In this document: positions 10,883 to 19,113 of the stretch, piece by piece
Position numbering within the stretch: the first letter of the stretch is position 1
Layout: every line of letters starts with the position of its first letter
NCBI GenBank assembly: GCA_016791115.1
Contig: JAEUNL010000054.1
Coordinates: 1 to 64,000, forward strand
Origin: Rhodocyclaceae bacterium
Lineage (GTDB): Bacteria > Pseudomonadota > Gammaproteobacteria > Burkholderiales > Rhodocyclaceae
Reading direction: 5' to 3'
Length of the DNA: 64,000 nt
Program-made: the position numbers and the translations under genes
The notes under the pieces: model-generated
Database searches by the model: none
Told to the model about the DNA's origin: nothing
The model's input: only the letters and a program-made list of their open reading frames with translations

Positions 10883-11528
10883 TTTCGACCTGATCGTATT
10901 CGACTGGGATGGCACGCTGCTGGACTCGGCTGCTGCCATCGTCAGGTCGATCCAGTTCGCCTGTCGAGACCTGGGCGTACCCGAGCCGGCGCCTGATGCG
11001 GCACGCCAGGTGATCGGACTCGGCCTGCACGAAGCGCTCGGCCGCGCCGTGCCGACGCTCGACCCGATACGCTACCCGGAACTGGCCGACCGATATCGGT
11101 ATCACTATCTGGCGCGTGATCATGAACTTGCTCTGTTCGAAGGCAGCGCACGCATGATCGAGGATCTGCATGCGCGTGGCCACATGCTTGCGATAGCAAC
11201 CGGCAAGAGTCGCAGAGGGCTCGACCGTGCGCTTGGTCACTCAGGGCTGGAAAAGTGGTTCCACGGAACGCGTTGCGCCGATGAATGTCATCCGAAGCCG
11301 CATCCTGACATGCTGCTCGAATTGATGGACGAGTTTGGCGTCGAGGCCGGCCGCACGGTGATGATTGGCGACACGACGCATGATCTGATGATGGCTGCCA
11401 ATGCCGGCGTGATGGCGGTCGCTGTGACCTTCGGAGCGCATGCGCCGGACGCACTACGTGGCGCGAAGCCGGCGTGCTGCTGTGATTCGACGGCGGAACT
11501 GGCCGAGTGGCTGCGCATTCATGGCTGA
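10872..11528 (+). CDS. HAD-IA hydrolase, phosphoglycolate phosphatase-like
   Basis: A 218-residue HAD phosphatase. Motif I is D11-W-D13-GTLLD, motif II lies in AIATGKSRRGL, motif III is K in HPKPHPDML, and motif IV is MIGDTTHDLMMAANAG. A helical C1 cap between motifs I and II suits small phosphometabolites. By family it is likely to remove phosphate from 2-phosphoglycolate or a similar compound. Its ATG lies inside the last codons of rluC (11-nt overlap), so it belongs to the rluC operon. The exact substrate is not determined by sequence. Confidence 0.88.
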   Translation: MATNFDLIVFDWDGTLLDSAAAIVRSIQFACRDLGVPEPAPDAARQVIGLGLHEALGRAVPTLDPIRYPELADRYRYHYLARDHELALFEGSARMIEDLHARGHMLAIATGKSRRGLDRALGHSGLEKWFHGTRCADECHPKPHPDMLLELMDEFGVEAGRTVMIGDTTHDLMMAANAGVMAVAVTFGAHAPDALRGAKPACCCDSTAELAEWLRIHG

Positions 11529-11874
11529 TGAAGCGGGTTGGATCTGCACCAGCGATGCCTTGGTGGAAAAGGGGCCGGGAGTCCGCTTTGTCGTTCATCG
11601 CCTGGAGGGCGATGTTCCGGCGTTCGTCGTGAGGCACGAGGGGCGGGTACGCGCCTATCTGAATCGGTGCGCCCATGTCTCGGTGGAACTCGACTGGGAG
11701 CACGGACAGTTCTTCGATCCGTCCCGGCTATACTTGATCTGCTCGACGCACGGTGCAATGTACGAGCCGCAGACAGGCTACTGCGTTGCTGGCCCCTGCA
11801 AGGGGCGGCGCCTTGAATCGCTGGATGTTTTCGAGCGCGAAGGCGCGATTTACCTGAAGGATTGCGGGAAATGA
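11521..11874 (+). CDS. Small Rieske [2Fe-2S] protein
   Basis: A single-domain 117-residue Rieske protein. The cluster ligands are C50-x-H52 (NRCAHVSVELDW) and C74-x2-H77 (ICSTHGAMY). A conserved glycine-rich turn (GYCVAGPCKGRRLESL) follows. There is no signal peptide or membrane anchor, so it is cytoplasmic. It resembles the ferredoxin component of Rieske systems, but no oxygenase or reductase lies nearby. The ATG overlaps the phosphatase stop by 8 nt and the TGA overlaps the next ATG, so it is locked into a translationally coupled run. Its electron partner is unknown. Confidence 0.88.
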   Translation: MADEAGWICTSDALVEKGPGVRFVVHRLEGDVPAFVVRHEGRVRAYLNRCAHVSVELDWEHGQFFDPSRLYLICSTHGAMYEPQTGYCVAGPCKGRRLESLDVFEREGAIYLKDCGK

Positions 11875-12821
11875 CCGAGCCGAACAACGAACCTAACTGG
11901 GAGCGAAGCGTGCTGGAAAAACTGGCGACGGAGGCGCTGGTTGAGCAGCGACGCCGGCGACGCTGGAGCATCTTCTTCCGCCTGCTGACCTTTCTCTATG
12001 TAGGGGTCATTCTATGGATGCTTGCCGGCCTTGGCGACGGCCCCCAGAACAAGCTTGCAGATGGCAGGCATACTGCGCTGGTCCAATTGCACGGCGTGAT
12101 CGGACCGAAAGGGGATGCGAGCGCGGAGAACGTGATTCCTGCCCTGCAGTCGGCCTTCGAGGACAGAGGTACTCAAGGGGTGGTGCTGCTAATCAACAGT
12201 CCGGGCGGCAGTCCGGTTCAGGCGGGATTGATCAACGACGAGATACGCCGGCTTCGGGCAAAGCACCCGGCTACGCCGCTCTATGCGGTGGTCGAGGACA
12301 TGTGTGCCTCCGGCGGATACTACGTGGCTGCAGCCGCCGACCGGATATTCGTCGACAAAGCGTCGATCGTCGGATCGATCGGCGTTCTGATGGACGGCTT
12401 CGGCTTCACCGGCACGATGGAGAAACTCGGCGTCGAACGCCGTCTGCTTACAGCCGGGGAGAACAAGGGTTTCCTCGATCCGTTCTCCCCACAGGAACCC
12501 AGGCATCTGGAGCATGCCAAGAGCCTGCTTTCGGACGTGCATAAGCAGTTCATCGAAGTGGTGCGCAAAGGGCGGGCGAACCGGCTCAAGGAAACGCCGG
12601 AAACCTTTTCGGGCCTGATGTGGACCGGCGAGCAGAGCATATCGATGGGCTTGGCGGATTCGCTCGGCAGCGTGGACTTTGTCGCACGCGAGGTTGTCAA
12701 GGCGGAACGGATCCGGGATTTCACGCAGAAGTCGAATTTTGCGGAGCGGCTCGCCAAACAGCTGGGAACGGCGTCCGGCGAGGCGATGGCAGGCCTGCTA
12801 TCGCAGATGCGTCTTCGCTGA
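11871..12821 (+). CDS. sppA: Signal peptide peptidase SppA-type serine protease (S49)
   Basis: A 316-residue membrane protease of the short SppA type. A basic stretch (EQRRRRRW) precedes a single transmembrane helix at about 36-54. The S49 domain follows with INSPGGSPVQAG near 110 and the catalytic serine S147 in EDMCASGGYYVAAAAD. A lysine further on would complete the Ser-Lys dyad. It should cut leftover signal peptides in the membrane. The start is ATGA-coupled to the Rieske gene. The last 24 bases overlap the convergent methyltransferase gene. Confidence 0.9.
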   Translation: MTEPNNEPNWERSVLEKLATEALVEQRRRRRWSIFFRLLTFLYVGVILWMLAGLGDGPQNKLADGRHTALVQLHGVIGPKGDASAENVIPALQSAFEDRGTQGVVLLINSPGGSPVQAGLINDEIRRLRAKHPATPLYAVVEDMCASGGYYVAAAADRIFVDKASIVGSIGVLMDGFGFTGTMEKLGVERRLLTAGENKGFLDPFSPQEPRHLEHAKSLLSDVHKQFIEVVRKGRANRLKETPETFSGLMWTGEQSISMGLADSLGSVDFVAREVVKAERIRDFTQKSNFAERLAKQLGTASGEAMAGLLSQMRLR

Positions 12822-13544
12822 GTTTTCTGCGAGGAGCAGGAAGACGGTCGGCTGACGCTCGATCGGTGGCGCTGCGCATCGGCGCCATTCAGCGATACGC
12901 CGCGTGAAGACCGATTCGGACGGCGTCGACAGGTTCGACGCGACGCAAAGTAGCGTGCCGGACGCGCACGCCTTGATTGCTGCACAAAACATGCGTGTAT
13001 TCCGGTAAGGCGTCTCGATGAATATCTGCGTCATGTTGCGGCGGGCTGATTCTCGTTCCAGCGCGACGAGCGTCGAGGACCGCTCGGCGTCTTCGATGGG
13101 CAGATAGCCGTGGAACGCAAATGATTGCCCGTTGAGTCCCGAGGCCATCAGGGCAAGCAGCAGGGAAGATGGGCCGACCAGCGGTACGACGTGGATATCG
13201 GAATCGTGCGCAGCGCGGACCAGGGCAGCGCCTGGGTCGGCGACAGCCGGACATCCGGCTTCAGACATCAAACCGACATCGAATCCGTCGAGTATCGGCC
13301 GCAACAAGGCTTTCAAATCGGCTTCGCTCGGGGTTTCGGGCAAAGTTTCGATCCGCGTTTCACGAAGCGGCTTTTCGTAGCCGAGCCGCTTCAATTCGGC
13401 GCGCGCGGTCTTGGCATTCTCGACGATGAAGTAATCGAGTTGGAGCGCTGCACCTCGCACGTCGGGAGGCAGGTAGGTCGTCCATGACCCGGCGCCCAGC
13501 GAGACCGGGAGCAGGATCAGTTTTCCCGTCGGGCGGCCCGTCAC
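12798..13544 (-). CDS. SAM-dependent methyltransferase, tetrapyrrole methylase/RsmI family
   Basis: A 248-residue protein with the tetrapyrrole-methylase fold. It has KLILLPVSLG at the start, MSEAGCPAVADPGAALV near 95, and VVPLVGPSSLLLALMASGLNGQSFAFHGYLP near 120-150, as in RsmI, the 16S rRNA C1402 ribose methylase. It is shorter than RsmI and closer to the stand-alone relatives found beside maf. I chose the GTG at 13544 because it overlaps the maf stop (GTGA), a normal coupling. An ATG at 13580 would extend it by 12 residues. The substrate is uncertain. Confidence 0.82.
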   Translation of the reverse strand: MTGRPTGKLILLPVSLGAGSWTTYLPPDVRGAALQLDYFIVENAKTARAELKRLGYEKPLRETRIETLPETPSEADLKALLRPILDGFDVGLMSEAGCPAVADPGAALVRAAHDSDIHVVPLVGPSSLLLALMASGLNGQSFAFHGYLPIEDAERSSTLVALERESARRNMTQIFIETPYRNTRMFCAAIKACASGTLLCVASNLSTPSESVFTRRIAEWRRCAAPPIERQPTVFLLLAENSAKTHLR

Positions 13545-14131
13545 GGCAATGCAATCCCTTCGTTGCGCAGCATCTGGCAAAGTTTGATCAGTGGCAGCCC
13601 GATCAGTGCGGTGGGGTCGTCTCCGCGCATGTATTCGAGCAGCGATACGCCGAGAGATTCCGACCTTGCACTACCGGCACAATTGAGCGGTTGGTCTGCA
13701 TCGACATAGCGCTCGATTTCGGGTGCCGTCAAAGTGCGAAATCCGACGCTCGTCGGGACGCAGGCGGTCTGGGTTTGGCCGGTATGCGAGTTGTGCAGGG
13801 AGACTGCGGTGTGGAAGACGATGCAGCGTCCGCTCATTTCGGCGAGATGGGCGATCGCGTTTTCGCGCGTTCCAGGCTTGCCGTAGTTGCGCCCGTTGGC
13901 GTGGGCGACCTGGTCGCTGCCGATGATCAGCGCATCCGGGAACCGGGATGCGACATTCTTGGCCTTGTCGACCGCCAGGCGAATGGCGGTTGCTTCCGGC
14001 GCTTCCGAGGGCAGGGGAGTCTCATCAGTGACGGGGTTTGCGATCTCGAAGGCAAGCCGGAGGCGCCCCAGAAGTTCGCGTCGGAAGGGGGACGTCGAGG
14101 CGAGCACGATTCGCTGTGTAGTATGCGTCAT
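13541..14131 (-). CDS. Maf-like nucleotide pyrophosphatase, YceF subfamily
   Basis: A 196-residue Maf protein starting MTHTTQRIVLASTSPFRRELL. The DETP segment near 36, IIGSDQVA near 75, the GKPGTRENA turn and the C-terminal GLPLIKLCQMLRNEG follow the YceF (m7GTP pyrophosphatase) subfamily. It should hydrolyse modified nucleotides such as 7-methyl-GTP. It is divergent from the yceD-rpmF cluster, and yceF also neighbours yceD-rpmF-plsX in E. coli. The frame is open 25 codons upstream, but homology starts at this ATG. Confidence 0.92.
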   Translation of the reverse strand: MTHTTQRIVLASTSPFRRELLGRLRLAFEIANPVTDETPLPSEAPEATAIRLAVDKAKNVASRFPDALIIGSDQVAHANGRNYGKPGTRENAIAHLAEMSGRCIVFHTAVSLHNSHTGQTQTACVPTSVGFRTLTAPEIERYVDADQPLNCAGSARSESLGVSLLEYMRGDDPTALIGLPLIKLCQMLRNEGIALP

Positions 14132-14190
14132 GAATGGCAGATGGATTTCGGCTGGCGAGCATTCGGACGGCTCGCGGAAGCAGGGAAATT

Positions 14191-14220
14191 TTGACAACGG
14201 AAACAAGGCGATGGTATCAT
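14191..14220 (+). promoter_or_regulatory. Sigma-70 promoter of the yceD-rpmF-plsX-fab cluster
   Basis: A perfect TTGACA (14191-14196) and TATCAT (14215-14220) are spaced by 18 nt. The expected start is near 14226-14228, only two to four bases before the yceD ATG at 14230. The message would then be nearly leaderless. Confidence 0.7.
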
Positions 14221-14229
14221 TTACCGTTT

Positions 14230-14721
14230 ATGTCGCAACGATCTTGGTTGGTTGATCCGTGGGCGTTTGCGCGGTCTGCCGGAAGCAGGCGCGGCGAACT
14301 CGTGTTGCGCGATTTGTCGAGGCTTGACGAAACGGTTCGCGGTGGCGGGCCTTTTCTCGTGGAAGTGCACGGATCGACAAGCGCAGACGGCAGGCTCTAT
14401 CTCGATTTGGCAATCGAGGGCAGCGTTTCGATGGATTGCCAGCGTTGTCTCGAGGCGGTTTCGCACGAGGTCCGCCTCCGTGCGGTCTTCCTCTTGTGGC
14501 CGCTCGGCAAGGATCTGCCGAACGACGAGTTGGCCGAGGACGGGTTCGACGCGTTGCCGGTAGGGCAGGAAGCGGACTTGGCCGAGTTGGTCGAAGATGA
14601 GATCCTGCTCGGATTGCCGTTGGCGCCGCGACATGAAGCTTGCAATTTGCCGGCAGCAGAGGATGTCGGTGGGGGTGCGTCGCCATTCGACGTTCTCAAA
14701 CAATTGAAGCGCCCCCAGTAG
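14230..14721 (+). CDS. yceD: YceD/DUF177 family protein (23S rRNA accumulation protein)
   Basis: A 163-residue DUF177 protein with the family cysteine motif [10 protein letters not shown] near residue 75 and the acidic [19 protein letters not shown] segment near 120-138. In E. coli and plants it supports 23S rRNA accumulation. Gene order yceD-rpmF-plsX-fabH is widely kept and confirms the call. No Shine-Dalgarno precedes the ATG, which fits the very short predicted leader. Confidence 0.9.
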   Translation: MSQRSWLVDPWAFARSAGSRRGELVLRDLSRLDETVRGGGPFLVEVHGSTSADGRLYLDLAIEGSVSMDCQRCLEAVSHEVRLRAVFLLWPLGKDLPNDELAEDGFDALPVGQEADLAELVEDEILLGLPLAPRHEACNLPAAEDVGGGASPFDVLKQLKRPQ

Positions 14722-14761
14722 TTACGGGTGGTGCAAAGCTGAAGATCTACAAGGAGTCATC

Positions 14762-14941
14762 ATGGCAGTGCAACAGAACAAGAAGTCCCCGTCGAAGCGT
14801 GGCATGCATCGGGCGCACGACTTTCTGACCAATCCTCCGCTGGCGGTCGAGTCGACGACCGGCGAGACACATCTTCGTCATCACATTTCGCCTTCCGGCT
14901 ATTACCGCGGCAAGAAGGTGCTCAAGACCAAGGGCGAATAA
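14762..14941 (+). CDS. rpmF: 50S ribosomal protein L32
   Basis: A 59-residue protein, the standard L32 length, starting [20 protein letters not shown] and ending LKTKGE. It has the basic N-terminus and the [16 protein letters not shown] core. A strong AAGGAG site lies 7 nt upstream of the ATG. It lies between yceD and plsX as in many proteobacteria. The zinc-binding cysteines of some L32 proteins are absent, so this is the Cys-free form. Confidence 0.97.
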   Translation: MAVQQNKKSPSKRGMHRAHDFLTNPPLAVESTTGETHLRHHISPSGYYRGKKVLKTKGE

Positions 14942-15020
14942 GCGCTCGGCGTCGAATGGCGGGTCGCGGCGCGATCCGCCTCAATTTCCTTTTCTCCCTG
15001 CGCGACCTTTCCCTGCGTAG

Positions 15021-16037
15021 ATGGACGTCAAAATTGCGATCGACTGCATGGGCGGAGATCACGGCCCTGCGGTGACGATTCCTGCCGCCCTGAGCTTTCT
15101 TCGTCATGAGCCGGATGCCTCGGTGATCCTGGTTGGCCGGCCGGAAAAGTTGGATCCACTGGTGCGTTCTGCGGCTGCCGGGTTGGGTGCGCGGTTGCGC
15201 ATCGAGCCTGCCTCCGAGGTCGTCGAAATGGACGACGCCCCTGCGCAGGCGCTCCGTAGCAAGAAGGATTCATCCATGCGCCGGGCAATCGAGCTGGTCA
15301 AATCGGGCGATGCGGCCGCTGCCGTGTCAGCCGGAAACACCGGGGCGCTCATGGCGATATCGCGTTTTGTACTCAAGACGCTGCCCGGGATTGATCGGCC
15401 GGCAATATGCACAGTCCTGCCCAACATGGTCGGGGAAACCTACATGCTTGACCTCGGGGCAAATGTCGACTGCGAGGCTGAGCATCTGCGACAGTTTGGT
15501 GTCATGGGGGCCATGCTGGTCTCGGCGTTGGCGCACAAGGATCGCCCCAGCGTTGGGTTGCTCAACATTGGCGAAGAGGACATCAAGGGCAACGAAGTGG
15601 TGAAGCAGGCGGCGGAATTGCTGAAAGCCAGCGGGCTGAATTTCTACGGCAATGTCGAAGGAGATGACATTTACAAGGGAACCACGGATGTCGTCGTGTG
15701 TGACGGCTTCGTCGGCAATGTCGCGCTGAAGACGTCGGAGGGGCTCGCGCAGATGCTCGGAACCTTCCTTCGAGACGAGCTGTCCCGGAACTGGATCGCG
15801 AAACTGGGTGCGATCGTTGCAATGCCGGCGCTGCGAGGGTTCAAGCGGCGTGTCGATCACCGTCGCTACAACGGCGCGAGCCTGCTTGGCCTGCGTGGGG
15901 TGGTGGTGAAGAGCCACGGGTCGGCGGACGCGTATGCGTTCGAGCAGGCGCTGCACCGCGCTGCCGAGGAGGTCCGCAACGACGTCATAAGGCGGATCAA
16001 AGCCCAGCTTGGAATGAGCCAGGAAGCGGCTGCATGA
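15021..16037 (+). CDS. plsX: Phosphate acyltransferase PlsX
   Basis: A 338-residue enzyme starting [16 protein letters not shown]. It has [22 protein letters not shown] near 105-125, [18 protein letters not shown] near 143-160 and [15 protein letters not shown] near 230. It makes acyl-phosphate from acyl-ACP for phospholipid synthesis at the membrane surface. No clear ribosome site is visible before this ATG. The stop overlaps the fabH ATG (ATGA), coupling phospholipid entry with fatty-acid initiation. Confidence 0.97.
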   Translation: MDVKIAIDCMGGDHGPAVTIPAALSFLRHEPDASVILVGRPEKLDPLVRSAAAGLGARLRIEPASEVVEMDDAPAQALRSKKDSSMRRAIELVKSGDAAAAVSAGNTGALMAISRFVLKTLPGIDRPAICTVLPNMVGETYMLDLGANVDCEAEHLRQFGVMGAMLVSALAHKDRPSVGLLNIGEEDIKGNEVVKQAAELLKASGLNFYGNVEGDDIYKGTTDVVVCDGFVGNVALKTSEGLAQMLGTFLRDELSRNWIAKLGAIVAMPALRGFKRRVDHRRYNGASLLGLRGVVVKSHGSADAYAFEQALHRAAEEVRNDVIRRIKAQLGMSQEAAA

Positions 16038-16999
16038 TCTACGCGAAAGTCATCGGGACCGGCAGTTATCTGCCTGGCGCACCTATCACGAACGATGATT
16101 TGGTCGCTCGGGGAATCGATACTTCGGACGCGTGGATCGTCGAGCGAACCGGAATACGAGCGCGACATTTTGCGGCGGAAAGCGAATTGACAAGCGACCT
16201 GGCTCTTCAAGCGAGTCGACGTGCGATCGAAGCTGCAGGAGTTGACGTTGCAAGCATCGATCTGATCATCGTCGCGACCTCCACGCCGGATTACGTGTTT
16301 CCCAGTACGGCATCGTTGCTGCAGGACAAGCTGGGAATTCGCAATGGCGGTGCCGCATTCGACGTACAGGCTGTGTGCAGCGGCTTCGTCTTTGCGTTGG
16401 CCACCGCTGAGAAGTTTATTGGCTCGGGCGCTTGCAAACGTGCGCTGGTCGTCGGTGCGGAAGTTTTTTCCCGGATACTCGATTGGAACGACCGGGGGAC
16501 CTGCGTGCTATTCGGGGATGGTGCGGGGGCCGTAGTGCTCGATGCATCCGAAACGCCAGGGATCCTGTCCAGCGTGCTGCATACCGACGGGCAGTACAGC
16601 AAGATTCTTTCCGTGCCTGGGCAAGTGAGTTGCGGAAAGGTGGTCGGATCGCCTTTTCTGCAGATGGATGGGCAGGCCGTCTTCAAGTTCGCAGTCAAGG
16701 TGCTGGGCGATGTGGCTGTCGAAGCGGCGGGCATCGCCGGCATCTCGACTGGCGAGATAGATTGGGTCATTCCCCACCAGGCGAACATTCGTATCCTTCA
16801 GGCGACGGCCCGGAGGCTTGATCTCCCGATCGAGAAGATGGTGGTTACGGTGGGGCAACACGGGAACACCTCTGCCGCCTCGGTGCCGATGGCGTTTGAT
16901 GTGGCGATGCGAGATGGGCGCATTCGCGCCGGGCAGAATGTGTTGCTCGAGGGCGTTGGCGGTGGGTTCACTTGGGGGGCGGTGTTGCTTAAGGCGTAA
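16034..16999 (+). CDS. fabH: Beta-ketoacyl-ACP synthase III
   Basis: A 321-residue condensing enzyme that joins acetyl-CoA to malonyl-ACP to begin fatty-acid synthesis. The catalytic triad is visible: C115 in [13 protein letters not shown]249 in [10 protein letters not shown] and N279 in [15 protein letters not shown]. The C-terminal [14 protein letters not shown] closes the fold. Translation is coupled to plsX (ATGA). Length and motifs are normal for FabH. Confidence 0.98.
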   Translation: MIYAKVIGTGSYLPGAPITNDDLVARGIDTSDAWIVERTGIRARHFAAESELTSDLALQASRRAIEAAGVDVASIDLIIVATSTPDYVFPSTASLLQDKLGIRNGGAAFDVQAVCSGFVFALATAEKFIGSGACKRALVVGAEVFSRILDWNDRGTCVLFGDGAGAVVLDASETPGILSSVLHTDGQYSKILSVPGQVSCGKVVGSPFLQMDGQAVFKFAVKVLGDVAVEAAGIAGISTGEIDWVIPHQANIRILQATARRLDLPIEKMVVTVGQHGNTSAASVPMAFDVAMRDGRIRAGQNVLLEGVGGGFTWGAVLLKA

Positions 17000-17036
17000 G
17001 CCGGCTTCGCCGCATTGGAAATTGAGCGAGATCAAC

Positions 17037-17969
17037 ATGAAGTTTGCATTTGTTTTTCCGGGCCAGGGATCCCAGTCCGTTGGAATGATGTCGGCATACG
17101 GCGATGCGCCAGTGGTGCGGCAGACTTTTGAAGAGGCGTCTTCATCGCTCAAGTTGGATCTTTGGCAGATGGTTTCCGAAGGGCCTTCTGACGTTCTGTC
17201 GCAAACCGTCAATACGCAGCCGCTCATGCTTGCGGCAGATGTCGCCGTGTATCGGTTGTGGGTTGAGCGGGGTGGGGCAACGCCGGCAATGATGGCGGGT
17301 CATAGTCTCGGAGAGTATGCGGCGCTGGTCGTGGCGGGCGTGATTGAGTTCCGGGATGCGATAGCGTTGGTTCGGCTGCGTGCGCAAGCGATGCAAGAGG
17401 CCGTTCCCGATGGTCGCGGTTCGATGGCTGCTATCCTGGGGCTCGATGAGAGTTCCGTCCGGCAAGTTTGCTTGGAAGTTGCACATTCGGATGTGGTTTC
17501 CTGTGCAAATCTCAACGATCCGGGCCAGATCGTCATCGCGGGGCATTCAGGAGCAGTTTCGCGGGCAGTAGAACTTGCAAAGGCACGCGGAGCGAAACGC
17601 GCGGTTCCGCTATCGGTGTCGGCTCCCTTTCATTGTTCGTTGATGACCCCGGCGTCAGAGCGACTTCTAGATCATCTTAATGGGATCAAGTTACAGCGAC
17701 CGGAAATCTCGGTCGTGAACAATGTTGACGTTGCTTGTTATTCCGACGTCAATCAGATCCGTGATGCTTTGGTTAGGCAAACATACTCACCAGTACGTTG
17801 GATCGAGACGATCAATTTCTTTGCTCAGCAGCGATGCGATCACATCATCGAATGTGGGCCTGGCAAGGTTCTGGTGAAGTTGACTCGACGCATCAACCAC
17901 GATCTCTTCAGTCACTCGCTGCACGATGAAGGTGCGATTGGAGACTTGCTGGCAATGGCTGGGGAGTAG
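17037..17969 (+). CDS. fabD: Malonyl-CoA:ACP transacylase
   Basis: A 310-residue acyltransferase with the opening FVFPGQGSQSVGM, the nucleophilic S90 in GHSLGEYAAL, and SAPFHCSLM near 200 carrying the catalytic histidine. It loads malonate onto ACP. The frame is open far upstream through fabH, but homology starts at the ATG 17037, preceded by GAGCGAGATCAAC. fabG follows after three bases. Confidence 0.97.
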   Translation: MKFAFVFPGQGSQSVGMMSAYGDAPVVRQTFEEASSSLKLDLWQMVSEGPSDVLSQTVNTQPLMLAADVAVYRLWVERGGATPAMMAGHSLGEYAALVVAGVIEFRDAIALVRLRAQAMQEAVPDGRGSMAAILGLDESSVRQVCLEVAHSDVVSCANLNDPGQIVIAGHSGAVSRAVELAKARGAKRAVPLSVSAPFHCSLMTPASERLLDHLNGIKLQRPEISVVNNVDVACYSDVNQIRDALVRQTYSPVRWIETINFFAQQRCDHIIECGPGKVLVKLTRRINHDLFSHSLHDEGAIGDLLAMAGE

Positions 17970-17972
17970 CCG

Positions 17973-18719
17973 ATGAATATGTTGAATGGACAAACAGCGC
18001 TAGTCACAGGTGCATCGCGCGGCATTGGCAGGGCCATTGCGGTGGAACTTGCCTCGAAAGGCGCGCGCGTTGTTGGAACGGCGACCAGCGACGCGGGTGT
18101 CGAGGAAGTCCGCAACGCACTTGCAGGTACAGGCGTCGACACTCTCGGATTGAAACTGGACGTTTGCGATTTCTCGGCCTGTAGCAGCGTACTTGCGGAT
18201 ATCGAAGCCAGATTCGGCACTGTTTCGATCCTTGTGAACAACGCCGGCATCACGCGGGACAATCTTGCGTTGCGCATGAGTGAAGAAGAGTGGGATCAAG
18301 TCATCGACACCAACCTCAAGGCCGTGTTTCGCACGTGCAAGCTGGTCATGCGAGGCATGATGAAAGCCCGGTACGGACGGATTATCAATATCACTTCGGT
18401 GGTGGGCGCTTCCGGAAATGCTGGTCAGGCCAATTATGCGGCTGCGAAGGCGGGCGTTGCCGGCATGACGCGTGCCCTGGCGCGCGAGCTTGGATCCCGG
18501 AACATTACTGTGAATTGTGTGGCGCCAGGTTTTATCGAGACGGACATGACGAAGGGCTTGCCGGAAGCACAGCGTAGCGCACTCATGAACCAGATTTCGT
18601 TGGGCAGGTTGGGGAAGCCCGAAGAGATTGCGGCTGCGGTTGCGTTTCTGGCCTCTCCGGCAGCAGGATACGTAACCGGAAGCACGCTGCACGTGAATGG
18701 CGGCATGTACATGGCATAG
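17973..18719 (+). CDS. fabG: 3-oxoacyl-ACP reductase
   Basis: A 248-residue short-chain dehydrogenase. The NADPH-binding [11 protein letters not shown] lies at 12-22, and the catalytic set is S142, Y155 and K159 (YAAAKAG). The C-terminal [16 protein letters not shown] is typical of FabG. It reduces the beta-keto group in each elongation cycle. A small terminator-like stem and an extra promoter lie between it and acpP. Confidence 0.97.
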   Translation: MNMLNGQTALVTGASRGIGRAIAVELASKGARVVGTATSDAGVEEVRNALAGTGVDTLGLKLDVCDFSACSSVLADIEARFGTVSILVNNAGITRDNLALRMSEEEWDQVIDTNLKAVFRTCKLVMRGMMKARYGRIINITSVVGASGNAGQANYAAAKAGVAGMTRALARELGSRNITVNCVAPGFIETDMTKGLPEAQRSALMNQISLGRLGKPEEIAAAVAFLASPAAGYVTGSTLHVNGGMYMA

Positions 18720-18744
18720 TTCCAGTCAGGCTGGTTTCTCGGCT

Positions 18745-18763
18745 GGGCAAAAGCCCATTTTTG
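18745..18763 (+). terminator. Weak intrinsic terminator/attenuator between fabG and acpP
   Basis: A 5-bp stem TGGGC-AAAA-GCCCA (18745-18758) is followed by five Ts (18759-18763). It is short and probably only partly effective. It would reduce read-through from fab genes into acpP, which has its own promoter immediately downstream. Confidence 0.45.
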
Positions 18764-18771
18764 GTACAATA
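18763..18771 (+). promoter_or_regulatory. Extended -10 promoter for acpP
   Basis: TGG-TACAAT is an extended -10 element (TGn plus one mismatch from TATAAT) about 40 bases upstream of the acpP ATG. No good -35 is seen, which an extended -10 can tolerate. A dedicated promoter fits the very high demand for ACP. Confidence 0.55.
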
Positions 18772-18811
18772 CGCAGGTTTTGCATACCCGGAACAGGGAA
18801 GGAGAAAAGTA

Positions 18812-19054
18812 ATGGATAACATCGAGCAGCGCGTCAAGAAGATCGTCGCCGAACAATTGGGCGTCAATGAATCCGAGATCAAGATCGAGTCTTCCTTTGT
18901 TGACGATCTGGGTGCCGACTCGCTGGATACGGTGGAACTCGTGATGGCGCTCGAGGAAGAGTTCGAATGCGAAATTCCGGATGAGGAAGCGGAAAAAATC
19001 ACAACGGTTCAGCAGGCCGTGAACTACATCACCGCCCATCTCAAGAAGGCCTGA
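18812..19054 (+). CDS. acpP: Acyl carrier protein
   Basis: An acidic 80-residue ACP. The phosphopantetheine attachment serine is S37 in [19 protein letters not shown] strong GGAAGGAG ribosome site precedes the ATG. It carries acyl chains for FabH/FabD/FabG/FabF and PlsX encoded around it. AcpS, which activates it, is encoded at 33134-33517. Upstream in-frame codons to 18761 lie in the promoter and are not part of the gene. Confidence 0.98.
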   Translation: MDNIEQRVKKIVAEQLGVNESEIKIESSFVDDLGADSLDTVELVMALEEEFECEIPDEEAEKITTVQQAVNYITAHLKKA

Positions 19055-19113
19055 CCGGGCCTGCTGTCGTTCATCGGTCATATCGATCCCGTTCCACTGC
19101 ATCGGAGCCGAAG

